A stretch of DNA of 64,000 nucleotides from Nocardioides salarius. Lineage in GTDB: Bacteria > Actinomycetota > Actinomycetes > Propionibacteriales > Nocardioidaceae. Of the stretch, positions 28,429 to 35,831 are shown piece after piece. Location of the stretch: contig NZ_JAFBBZ010000001.1 of the NCBI RefSeq assembly GCF_016907435.1, positions 3,348,001 through 3,412,000 of the forward strand. The letters are read 5' to 3'. Numbering within the stretch: position 1 is the stretch's first letter; every line of letters begins with the position of its first letter. The translations under genes and the position numbers were made by a program. Below the pieces are notes generated by a model. That model saw only the letters and a program-made list of their open reading frames with translations. It was not told where the DNA came from and did no database searches.

Positions 28429-29814
28429 GTGACACGCGACAGGAGACTGGCGAGCGCGCTGGCCACCGCGACCGTCCTCGTCCTGAGCGGCCTGGTCTCC
28501 GGGTCCGCCGCCACGGCCGGTCCCGCGGCGCCGACCGTGCGCGCCGCGGCCCCGCTCGCCTCCGTCGAGACGGCGGCGCGGGTGCAGGTGGCGGCGAAGA
28601 AGAAGACGGGCTGGAAGCCCGTCGCCGGGGCCAAGTTCAACACCCCACGGTCCAAGCCCGGCACCCAGTTCCGCCTCGAGGCGCAGGTGCTCGGCGCGAT
28701 CCGGCACGCCAAGAAGGGCTCGATGATCCGGATCTCGCTCTTCTCCTTCGACCGCTACCCGGTCGCCGACGCGCTCATCAAGGCCCACCGCCGCGGCGTC
28801 GACGTGCAGGTGCTGATGAACAACCACGAGGTGCCGGGCGCCCAGAAGAAGCTGCGCAGCGTCATCGGGGCCAACCGCTCCAAGCGCAGCTACATCTACC
28901 AGTGCACCAACGGCTGCCGCTCCTCGGGCGAGAACAACCACGACAAGTACTTCCTCTTCTCCCACACCGGCATCGCCAAGAACGTCGTGATGACCGGCTC
29001 GGTCAACATGAAGATGAACGGCGCCAAGAACCAGTTCAACGACCTGTGGACGCGCAACAACGTCCCGAAGATCTACCAGGCCTTCGACGCGCTGCACGAG
29101 CAGATGGAGCGCGACAAGGTCGCCCGCCCCAACTACTGGGTGCAGAACATCGGCAAGAACTTCCAGCTCCAGGCGCTGCCCTTCCACGGCAACGGGCCCA
29201 ACCACGACCCGATCGACACGATCCTCGACCCGGTGCGCTGCAAGGGCGCGACCGGCGGCACCGGCAACCAGGGCCGCACCCGCATCCGGGTCAACATGCA
29301 CGCCTGGGACGGCGACCGCGGCACCTACCTGGCCCGCCGGCTGCGCAAGCTCTACGCGCTGGGCTGCGACGTGCGCCTGCAGTACGGCTACGCCGGCAAG
29401 CGGGTGCGTGCCGAGCTCGGGGTGCGCACCCCGCGCGGCTACGTGCCGGTGCGCTCCAGCGGCATGGACACCAACCTCGACGGCGAGATCGACCTCTACA
29501 GCCACATGAAGCTGCTGGTCATCTCCGGCAACTACGGCAACGACACCTCCAAGCGCGTCGTGGTCACCGGCTCCAGCAACTACCAGGACAGCGGCCTGCG
29601 CGGCGACGAGCTGCTGTTCCGCATGTACGACCAGGGCAAGGCCACCAAGCAGTACTTCGCCCACTTCGACTGGATGTGGAACAACCACACCCGGGCCGTT
29701 CCCTACCAGAAGAAGACTGTCTCCGGGCGGGGCCTCGACGGCGCGGCCACGACCGAGCAGCGCATCTACGACGACGGGCTCGGGACGGACAGTCCCGAGT
29801 GGAAGGACCAGTGA
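28429..29814 (+). CDS. Secreted phospholipase D-like protein
   Basis: The 461-residue protein has an N-terminal signal peptide (about 1-30) and two HKD half-sites: H171-D-K173 in NNHDKYFLFSHTG and H359-M-K361 in YSHMKLLVISGN, each followed by the usual GS(V/S)N motif (MTGSVNM, VTGSSNY). Both halves are needed and present, so it is likely an active phosphodiesterase outside the cell, acting on phospholipid or another phosphodiester. The GTG start follows GAGAGGGGAAG. The next gene begins 3 bp after its stop although its function (acyl-CoA oxidation) looks unrelated. Confidence 0.87.
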   Translation: MTRDRRLASALATATVLVLSGLVSGSAATAGPAAPTVRAAAPLASVETAARVQVAAKKKTGWKPVAGAKFNTPRSKPGTQFRLEAQVLGAIRHAKKGSMIRISLFSFDRYPVADALIKAHRRGVDVQVLMNNHEVPGAQKKLRSVIGANRSKRSYIYQCTNGCRSSGENNHDKYFLFSHTGIAKNVVMTGSVNMKMNGAKNQFNDLWTRNNVPKIYQAFDALHEQMERDKVARPNYWVQNIGKNFQLQALPFHGNGPNHDPIDTILDPVRCKGATGGTGNQGRTRIRVNMHAWDGDRGTYLARRLRKLYALGCDVRLQYGYAGKRVRAELGVRTPRGYVPVRSSGMDTNLDGEIDLYSHMKLLVISGNYGNDTSKRVVVTGSSNYQDSGLRGDELLFRMYDQGKATKQYFAHFDWMWNNHTRAVPYQKKTVSGRGLDGAATTEQRIYDDGLGTDSPEWKDQ

Positions 29815-29817
29815 CCC

Positions 29818-31014
29818 ATGGCGCGACTGTGTGAGACCGAGGGCCTCGGCGAGGACCAGCAGGAGATCCTCAAGGCGGTACGCGGCTTCGTCGAGAAGTC
29901 CATCCTGCCGGTGGCCACCGAGCTCGAGCACGCCGACGAGTACCCCACCGAGATCGTCGAGGGGCTCAAGGAGCTCGGGGTGTTCGGTCTGATGATCCCC
30001 GAGGAGCACGGCGGCCTCGGCGAGTCGCTGCTCACCTACGCCTTGTGCGTCGAGGAGATCGCCCGCGGCTGGATGAGCGTCTCCGGCGTCATCAACACCC
30101 ACTTCATCGTCGCCTACATGCTGATGCAGCACGGCACCGAGGAGCAGAAGCAGAAGTACCTGCCGCGGATGGCCACCGGCGAGGTCCGCGGGTCGTTCTC
30201 GATGTCCGAGCCCGGGCTGGGCTCCGACGTGTCGGCGATCAAGACCAAGGCCGTCAAGGACGACGAGGGTGGCTACACCATCGACGGCCAGAAGATGTGG
30301 CTGACCAACGGCGGCTCCTCGAACCTGGTCGCGGTGCTGGTCAAGACCGACGAGGGCCAGGACTCGGTCTACAAGAACATGACGACGTTCCTGGTCGAGA
30401 AGGAGCCCGGCTTCGGCGAGACCGCCCAGGGCGTCACGGTGCCCGGCAAGATCGACAAGATGGGCTACAAGGGCGTCGACACCACCGAGCTGGTGCTCGA
30501 GGGCCACCGGATCTCCGCCGACCAGGTCCTGGGCGGCGAGTCCGGCAAGGGCTTCTACCAGATGATGGACGGCGTCGAGGTCGGGCGGGTCAACGTCGCC
30601 GCGCGCGCCTGCGGCGTCGCCAACCGCGCCTTCGAGCTGGCCATCGCCTACGCCCAGCAGCGCGAGACCTTCGGCAAGCCGATCGCCCAGCACCAGGCCA
30701 TCCAGTTCAAGCTCGCCGAGATGGCCGTCAAGGTCGAGGCCTCGCACGCGATGATGGTCAAGGCCGCCCGGCTCAAGGACAAGGGCCAGCGCAACGACGT
30801 CGAGGCCGGCATGGCCAAGTACCTGGCCGCCGAGTACTGCAACGAGGTCGTCGAGGCCTCGTTCCGCATCCATGGCGGCTACGGCTACTCCAAGGAGTAC
30901 GAGATCGAGCGCCTCTACCGCGAGGCGGCGTTCCTGCTCATCGGCGAGGGCACCGCGGAGATCCAGAAGATGATCATCGGGCGCAGCCTGCTCAAGGACT
31001 ACAAGCTCGTCTGA
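29818..31014 (+). CDS. Acyl-CoA dehydrogenase
   Basis: A 398-residue FAD enzyme that introduces the alpha,beta double bond in acyl-CoA. FAD/substrate signature blocks FSMSEPGLGSDVSAIKTKA and QRETFGKPIAQHQAIQFKLA are clear, and the catalytic base is Glu377 in LIGEGTAEIQ, the position used by short- and medium-chain enzymes. The closing segment IHGGYGYSKEYEIERLYRE is typical. Acyl chain preference cannot be read from the sequence. It is close behind the phospholipase gene and ends in a hairpin shared with the convergent sulfotransferase gene. Confidence 0.93.
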   Translation: MARLCETEGLGEDQQEILKAVRGFVEKSILPVATELEHADEYPTEIVEGLKELGVFGLMIPEEHGGLGESLLTYALCVEEIARGWMSVSGVINTHFIVAYMLMQHGTEEQKQKYLPRMATGEVRGSFSMSEPGLGSDVSAIKTKAVKDDEGGYTIDGQKMWLTNGGSSNLVAVLVKTDEGQDSVYKNMTTFLVEKEPGFGETAQGVTVPGKIDKMGYKGVDTTELVLEGHRISADQVLGGESGKGFYQMMDGVEVGRVNVAARACGVANRAFELAIAYAQQRETFGKPIAQHQAIQFKLAEMAVKVEASHAMMVKAARLKDKGQRNDVEAGMAKYLAAEYCNEVVEASFRIHGGYGYSKEYEIERLYREAAFLLIGEGTAEIQKMIIGRSLLKDYKLV

Positions 31015-31029
31015 GCCGGGTCCGGCTCA
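31012..31029. terminator. Palindrome containing both stop codons of convergent genes
   Basis: TGAGCCGG (31012-31019) and CCGGCTCA (31022-31029) form a perfect inverted repeat. Its left end is the acyl-CoA dehydrogenase stop codon and its right end is the stop codon of the minus-strand sulfotransferase. Probable bidirectional terminator. Confidence 0.65.
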
Positions 31030-32082
31030 CTGACCGGCGTCGCGGCCCTGGCCGCGGCGCCGGTTCTTCTTGCCGCCCCGGCCCTTCCCACCCTGGCCGG
31101 GACGCTTGATCCCGCCCTCGCGCAGCACGTGGGCCAGCGCGGCGACGGCCGTGTCGAGCTGGGCCTGGGCGTCGACGGTGGCCGGGTCGGCCCCGGGCAC
31201 GTCGAGCGGCTCCAGCTCACGCAGGTCGCCCACGACCCGGGCGCCGCTGGCCTCGATGCCGGCGACCATGGTCGCCGAGCGCGTGCGCAGCCAGCGCGGC
31301 ACGGTGAAGCCGATCGGCTCCTCCTCGCGCCGCCGGTGCACCAGCACGTGCTTGCCCAGCGCCTTGACCTTCTTGTTGTACTCCGGCAGCTCGAGGTCGG
31401 CGACGAGCTCGTTGATGCGGCCCATCAGCAGTGCCGAGGCCACGCCCAGCGACTCGTTGGCGCGCGGAGCCTCGTCCCACTCGGTGCCGGTGATCCCGGC
31501 CACCTCGCAGAACCTCTCCCACAGCAGCTCGCCCGGGGCACCGGGCGGGGGCACCGTGACGACGTGCACGTTGTCGGGGCCCAGCACCTCGGCCCAGCGG
31601 CCCACGACCCGGTCGGCGGCCTGCTGGCGCCAGAAGCGCCGGCCGGCGTCGCCACCGTCCTCGAGGGCGCGCAGGTACTCGGTCCAGCCCCAGGACTGGC
31701 GGTTCTTCAGGGTCTCCTGCCACATGGCCGGCACGCTGCGGCCCAGGTCGCGCACCGTGACCACGGCCTGCACGGGCGAGCCGGCGAGGTCGTCGCGCAC
31801 CTGGCGGATGCGCTCGGCGGAGATCGGCCCGAGGTACTCCATCGAGACGATCGCCGGGCCCGGGTGGGCGCGCAGCTCCTCGGCCAGGGACGCCCAGGCG
31901 CCCTCCTCGGCGTGCTTGGAGCCGATCAGGTCGGAGACCGCGCGCGCATGGCGGGCCCAGCTGGGTCCCGGGAACAGGATGCCCTGCTCGGCGAGCCGCT
32001 CCCGGTTGACGTTGAGCCGTCCCTGGATGAACGTCGTGCCCGACTTCATCAGTCCGACGTGCAGCAGCACCCGCTCCGCCAT
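31027..32082 (-). CDS. P-loop sulfotransferase-like protein (paralogue 4)
   Basis: The 351-residue protein starts MAERVLLHVGLMKSGTTFIQ. The P-loop has MKSGTT rather than PKTGTT. The second block VTVRDLGRSVPAMWQETLKN and the segment VTVPPPGAPGELLWERFCEV match paralogue 2 closely. The C-terminus ends in a very basic low-complexity tail (GKGRGGKKNRRRGQGRD) that could bind nucleic acid or acidic polymer or membrane. I chose the ATG at 32082, behind a GAGGGG site, over an ATG 13 codons upstream. It is convergent with the acyl-CoA dehydrogenase. Confidence 0.8.
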   Translation of the reverse strand: MAERVLLHVGLMKSGTTFIQGRLNVNRERLAEQGILFPGPSWARHARAVSDLIGSKHAEEGAWASLAEELRAHPGPAIVSMEYLGPISAERIRQVRDDLAGSPVQAVVTVRDLGRSVPAMWQETLKNRQSWGWTEYLRALEDGGDAGRRFWRQQAADRVVGRWAEVLGPDNVHVVTVPPPGAPGELLWERFCEVAGITGTEWDEAPRANESLGVASALLMGRINELVADLELPEYNKKVKALGKHVLVHRRREEEPIGFTVPRWLRTRSATMVAGIEASGARVVGDLRELEPLDVPGADPATVDAQAQLDTAVAALAHVLREGGIKRPGQGGKGRGGKKNRRRGQGRDAGQ

Positions 32083-32136
32083 CGCCTGCCCCTCGCTCGC
32101 CCACGTCCTGCCGGCGCTCATCCTCGCACGTGCGGG

Positions 32137-32655
32137 TCAGCGAGGGGCCTCAGCCACCTCGACGTCGGCGACCAGGTAGCCGTACTCCTCGTCGACCGCC
32201 CGCTCCGAGGGGTCGACGGCCACCGAGGTCGGGTGGTCCTGGCCCTCGGGCCAGTCGACCTCGACGCGGTGGGCGTCGGGGGTCTCGGCGGCCGCGATCA
32301 CCTCGTCGAGGCTCACGACCCGCGAGAGCGGGACCGGGTCGCCGGCCACCGCGCCGCTGCGCCCGCCGCCGCGGGCGTAGACCGCCGAGACGACCTCGTC
32401 GTCGGCGACGGTGACCCGGATCGGGATTCCTGCGTCGGGGCAGTAGCAGGTCAGCGTCAAGGTGTAGGAGTAGTCGGTCGGGGCGAACCCCCCGGGGTCC
32501 TGGGCGGGGTCCTGGGGCGGCTCCGGGGCCGGCTCCGGGCTCGGCTCGGTGCTCGAGGCGGGGTCGGGGGCCAGGCCTGGCTCGCTGTCGCCGCAGCCCG
32601 CCAGGGCCAGCAGGGCGAGGGCGAGCGCGGACAGGGCGGCGCGGGCGGGACTCAT
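32137..32655 (-). CDS. Small lipoprotein, DUF6174-like
   Basis: The 172-residue protein has a lipoprotein signal ending ALLALAGC (Cys near residue 20), a Pro/Glu-rich linker (EPSPEPAPEPPQDPAQDPGG) and a small domain with YSYTLTLTCYCP followed by IPIRVTVADDEVVSAVY, which fits DUF6174. Such proteins are exported and membrane-anchored with unknown function. The ATG at 32655 is chosen because it starts the signal peptide; an ATG 26 codons upstream would add a basic stretch unlike a signal sequence. It is divergent from the MaoC gene. Confidence 0.72.
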   Translation of the reverse strand: MSPARAALSALALALLALAGCGDSEPGLAPDPASSTEPSPEPAPEPPQDPAQDPGGFAPTDYSYTLTLTCYCPDAGIPIRVTVADDEVVSAVYARGGGRSGAVAGDPVPLSRVVSLDEVIAAAETPDAHRVEVDWPEGQDHPTSVAVDPSERAVDEEYGYLVADVEVAEAPR

Positions 32656-32827
32656 GGGCCTTGGACGGCGCCGGCGCGCTGCTGGTTGCACGCGCCCATC
32701 CTGCGCCACCGGAGCCACGGTGACGAAGGCCACCCCGGCGGGGGCTGACGCCGGCGCCCGGGTCCGACACCATGGGCGCGTCCGACCGCGGCCCCGGCCC
32801 GGTCCACCCGAGCAGGAGGAGCCAGCC

Positions 32828-33364
32828 GTGCAGTTCGGTCGCAGCTACGAGGAGTTCGAGGTCGGCGCGACCTACAAGCACTGGCCCGGCAAGACGGTCA
32901 CCGAGTTCGACGACCACATGTTCTGCCTGCTGACCATGAACCACCACCCGCTGCACCTCGACAGCAACTACGCCGAGGAGACCACCCAGTTCGCCAAGAA
33001 CGTGGTGGTGGGCAACTACGTCTACTCGATCCTGCTGGGCATGTCGGTGCCCGACATCTCCGGCAAGGCGATCGCGAACCTCGAGATCGAGTCGCTGCGC
33101 CACGTGGCGCCCACCTTCCACGGCGACACGCTCTACGGCGAGACCCGGGTGCTCGACAAGTGGGAGAGCACCTCGAAGGACGACCGTGGGGTCGTGCACG
33201 TCGAGACCATCGGCTACAACCAGGACGGCAAGGTCGTGTGCATCTTCCGCCGCAAGGTGATGGTGCCCAAGGACAACTACCTCGAGCAGCGTGGCGGCGA
33301 GCAGCCCGGGCGCCCCGTCCCGCAGCCGGACAAGAACTGGCCGGGGGCCGACACGCAGCAGTGA
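32828..33364 (+). CDS. MaoC-like dehydratase (hot-dog fold)
   Basis: The 178-residue protein has the hydratase-2 hot-dog fold signature: TEFDDHMFCLLTMNHHPLHL near residue 30, then the long helix region (GNYVYSILLGMSV) and strands ending VVCIFRRKVMVPK. Family members hydrate enoyl-CoA or related thioesters such as mesaconyl-CoA-type substrates; the precise substrate is open. The GTG at 32828 follows a strong AGGAGGA site. It stands alone between divergent and convergent neighbours. Confidence 0.85.
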   Translation: MQFGRSYEEFEVGATYKHWPGKTVTEFDDHMFCLLTMNHHPLHLDSNYAEETTQFAKNVVVGNYVYSILLGMSVPDISGKAIANLEIESLRHVAPTFHGDTLYGETRVLDKWESTSKDDRGVVHVETIGYNQDGKVVCIFRRKVMVPKDNYLEQRGGEQPGRPVPQPDKNWPGADTQQ

Positions 33365-33386
33365 GCCGCGCCCGGCGTGCGGCTCA
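33362..33386. terminator. Hairpin containing both stop codons of convergent genes
   Basis: TGAGCCGC (33362-33369) pairs with GCGGCTCA (33379-33386) around a 9-base loop. The left arm holds the MaoC stop and the right arm the stop of the minus-strand regulator gene, the same design as at 31012-31029. Confidence 0.65.
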
Positions 33387-34178
33387 GGCCTGCTGCAGCC
33401 GCACCGTCTCGGGGCTCTCGCCGCGCAGCAGCCGCAGGTGGAGCCCACGGGTCTGGTGGGACGGCTCGACGCCGAGGTCGTCGACGAGGCAGGCGCGGAA
33501 GTCGGCGTAGACCCGCAGCGCGCGGGCCACGTCGCCGAGCTCCGAGAGCGCCGTCATCAGCGTGCGCACGGCGATCTCGGAGGTCGGCTCGAAGTGCAGG
33601 GCCGACTTCGCGAGCGTGGCGGCCTCACGGTGGCAGCCGATGGCCACGGCGCACTCCGCGGCGTCGGTGAGCAGGTCCTGGCGCAGCAGCCGCAGCCGCT
33701 CGCGCTCGCCGCGCACCCAGTCGTGGTCGTCGTCGTAGGCGTGCAGGTCGTCGCGGTAGAGGTCGCGGGCGTCCATCGCGGCCATCGCGCCCTCGCTGGG
33801 CCGACCCTGCTCGCGCATCGCCCGGACCCGGCCGGCGATCTGCTCGAAGGCCGCGACGTCGGTCCAGACCCCGGTGAGCACCAGGCTGTCGTGGATGCGC
33901 ACCACGCACTCCTTGTCGCCCAGCTGGCGGCGTACCTCGCTGACGGCGGTGCGCAGGCTGCCCCGGCCTCGCTCGCGGGTCGCGTCGGGCCACAGCCGCT
34001 CGATGATCGACTCGACCCGCACGGGTCGCTCGACGTGGATCGCGAGCATCCGCAGCAGGTCCATGGTCTTGCCGGTGCGCCAGTCGGCGGGATGCACCGG
34101 GGTGCCGTCGGCCCGCACGACGAAGAGGTCGTCGAGCAGGCGGATCCGGGTGACTCCCACAGGTGGTGTGCTTCTCAT
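33384..34178 (-). CDS. Small SARP-type transcriptional regulator (winged helix plus BTAD)
   Basis: The 264-residue protein has an N-terminal OmpR-like winged helix (about 10-100; DWRTGKTMDLLRMLAIHVER, RGSLRTAVSEVRRQLGDKE) and a bacterial transcriptional activator domain of tetratricopeptide-like helices (about 105-245), ending in SHQTRGLHLRLLRGESPETV. It lacks the ATPase part of large SARPs. Small SARPs usually activate adjacent gene clusters. It is divergent from the exopolysaccharide operon across a 333-bp gap, so control of that operon is plausible. The ATG at 34178 follows GGGGGAAA and is preferred over one at 34262. Confidence 0.82.
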   Translation of the reverse strand: MRSTPPVGVTRIRLLDDLFVVRADGTPVHPADWRTGKTMDLLRMLAIHVERPVRVESIIERLWPDATRERGRGSLRTAVSEVRRQLGDKECVVRIHDSLVLTGVWTDVAAFEQIAGRVRAMREQGRPSEGAMAAMDARDLYRDDLHAYDDDHDWVRGERERLRLLRQDLLTDAAECAVAIGCHREAATLAKSALHFEPTSEIAVRTLMTALSELGDVARALRVYADFRACLVDDLGVEPSHQTRGLHLRLLRGESPETVRLQQA

Positions 34179-34339
34179 CGCGTGTTTCCCCCCAGCCGCT
34201 GACCCGCACGGGTCGGCGTACCCCGAGTGCAGCACCGGTCTGACCGCAACCTGATTCTCCACCCAACTCGTGTGATGTTCAACTCATCGCTTTACTCTTC
34301 CGTCCCCCCAGGGTGCGTCGTCCCGGGTAAAAGCGACAT

Positions 34340-34353
34340 CCCCCAGATCGGGT
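34340..34353. promoter_or_regulatory. EPS-locus inverted-repeat motif, site A
   Basis: CCCC-CAGATC-GGGT. It deviates from ACCC-N6-GGGT by one base in the left half and lies 158 bp before the nucleotide-sugar dehydrogenase start. Confidence 0.5.
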
Positions 34354-34395
34354 ACGGGCCCCAGCGCCTCCCGGGGACCCCCTCGGCGCCCGGGT

Positions 34396-34409
34396 ACCCA
34401 ACATCGGGG
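34396..34409. promoter_or_regulatory. EPS-locus inverted-repeat motif, site B
   Basis: ACCC-AACATC-GGGG. One mismatch in the right half. It lies 102 bp before the first operon gene and 2 bp before a TTGACC hexamer. Confidence 0.5.
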
Positions 34410-34422
34410 GATTGACCTCTCG

Positions 34423-34449
34423 GACCGCTCGGCGCCCCGAGCAGCGGTC
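34423..34449 (+). other. Leader hairpin before the exopolysaccharide operon
   Basis: GACCGCT (34423-34429) pairs with AGCGGTC (34443-34449), with an inner CGG/CCG. It lies 62 bp before the first start codon, probably in the untranslated leader. Confidence 0.45.
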
Positions 34450-34511
34450 GCACGATGTTGACCGGCGTCGAGGGGACCCCCGGCGTCGTCGTGCGAGGTG
34501 CTGGAGGGGAC

Positions 34512-35831
34512 ATGAGAGCAGCGGTCATCGGGCTGGGGTACGTCGGAGCGGTCACGGCCGCGGGCCTGGCGGCCCGGGGTCACGAGGTGGTGGGGGTCGA
34601 CGTCGACGAGGCCAAGGTCGCGCAGCTGTCGGCCGGTCACAGCCCCGTGGTCGAACCAGGGCTGAACGAGCTGATCGCCGACGGGGTGGCCTCGGGCCGG
34701 CTGCGGGCGACCACGCAGGTGGTCGAGGCGATGGAGCAGGCGGAGGTGTGCCTGGTCTGCGTGGGGACGCCGTCGGGCGCCCACGGTGAGACCGACCTGA
34801 GCCACGTGGAGCGGGCGCTCGCCGGGGTGCGGGACGCACTCGCGGTGGCCTCGCCGCCCCTGGGCGGCCTGCTCTCGGTGGTCGTGCGCTCGACGGTGCC
34901 CCCGGGCACGGGCGACCAGGTCGTGGCCCCTATCTTCGACGACGCCGTCGCCGACGGCTGGGAGGTGGCGACCGCCATGTGCCCGGAGTTCCTGCGCGAG
35001 GGCTGCGGGGTCGCGGACTTCTACGACCCGCCCTTCCTGGTGGTGGGCACCGAGCACCCGGGCGCCCGCGTCCAGCTCGAGCAGCTCTTCGCCTTCCTGG
35101 ACCTGCCGGCGCACCAGGTCGACGTGCGCACCGCGGAGGCGCTGAAGTACGCCTGCAACGCCTTCCACGCGACCAAGGTGGTCTTCGCCAACGAGGTCGC
35201 CCGTGTCTTCCGCTCCTACGGCGTCGACGCGCGGCGGGTGATGGAGATCTTCTGCGAGGACCACAAGCTCAACATCGCGCCCGCCTACCTGCGTCCGGGC
35301 TTCGCCTTCGGCGGCTCGTGCCTGCCCAAGGACCTCCGCTCGTTGCACCACATGGCCCGCGAGAGCGACGTCGACGTCCCGCTGATGTTCGCCACCACCA
35401 CCAGCAACGAGCTGGTGGTGCGGGAGGTCGTCGACCGCGTCGTGGCCAGCGGCCGCTGCCGGGTCGGGATGCTCGGGCTGAGCTTCAAGGCCGACACCGA
35501 CGACGTGCGCGAGAGCCCCAGCGTCGACCTGGCCGAACGGCTGGTCGGCAAGGGCTATGACGTGCGCATCTACGACCCGGTGCTGGTGCCCGAGGACCTG
35601 GTCGGCGAGAACCGTGCGCACCTGACGTCACGCCTGCCGCACCTGAGCCGCCTGCTCGCCCCCACGCCGGAGTCGGCCCTGGCCGGCGCCGACGTCGCGC
35701 TGGTCTCCACCGCCGCCCGCCCTGCCGTCGAGGCGCTGCTGGCCGCAGACCCGGCCGTGGTGCTCGACCTGCACGGCGCGCTGGGCGCCGAGGTCGAGGC
35801 CCTCGCGGGCTACCGGGGGACCGGGTGGTGA
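34512..35831 (+). CDS. Nucleotide-sugar 6-dehydrogenase (GDP-mannose dehydrogenase-like)
   Basis: The 439-residue enzyme oxidises C6 of a nucleotide sugar to the uronic acid with NAD. The N-terminal Rossmann motif is GLGYVGAV (residues 7-14), VVRSTVPPGTG follows, and the catalytic Cys270 sits in GFAFGGSCLPKDLR. GSCLPKD with HKLNIAPAYLRPGFAF resembles GDP-mannose dehydrogenases (AlgD group) more than UDP-glucose enzymes, so GDP-mannuronate is my first guess. It is the first gene of the 13-gene operon and supplies a uronic acid, consistent with the lyase-like gene downstream. The start ATG has a GGAGGGGA site. Confidence 0.88.
   Translation: MRAAVIGLGYVGAVTAAGLAARGHEVVGVDVDEAKVAQLSAGHSPVVEPGLNELIADGVASGRLRATTQVVEAMEQAEVCLVCVGTPSGAHGETDLSHVERALAGVRDALAVASPPLGGLLSVVVRSTVPPGTGDQVVAPIFDDAVADGWEVATAMCPEFLREGCGVADFYDPPFLVVGTEHPGARVQLEQLFAFLDLPAHQVDVRTAEALKYACNAFHATKVVFANEVARVFRSYGVDARRVMEIFCEDHKLNIAPAYLRPGFAFGGSCLPKDLRSLHHMARESDVDVPLMFATTTSNELVVREVVDRVVASGRCRVGMLGLSFKADTDDVRESPSVDLAERLVGKGYDVRIYDPVLVPEDLVGENRAHLTSRLPHLSRLLAPTPESALAGADVALVSTAARPAVEALLAADPAVVLDLHGALGAEVEALAGYRGTGW

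Larger units (their letters stand above)
34179..34511 (+). promoter_or_regulatory. Divergent promoter region of the exopolysaccharide operon
   Basis: This 333-bp non-coding gap is the most AT-containing stretch of the right half (for example TGATGTTCAACTCATCGCTTTACTC near 34270-34310, given here only as a landmark in part: TTCAACTCATCGCTTTAC). It holds two copies of the inverted-repeat motif (34340-34353, 34396-34409), a TTGACC at 34412-34417 and a leader hairpin at 34423-34449. A GGAGGGGA site precedes the ATG at 34512. The long gap suggests complex regulation. Confidence 0.7.
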
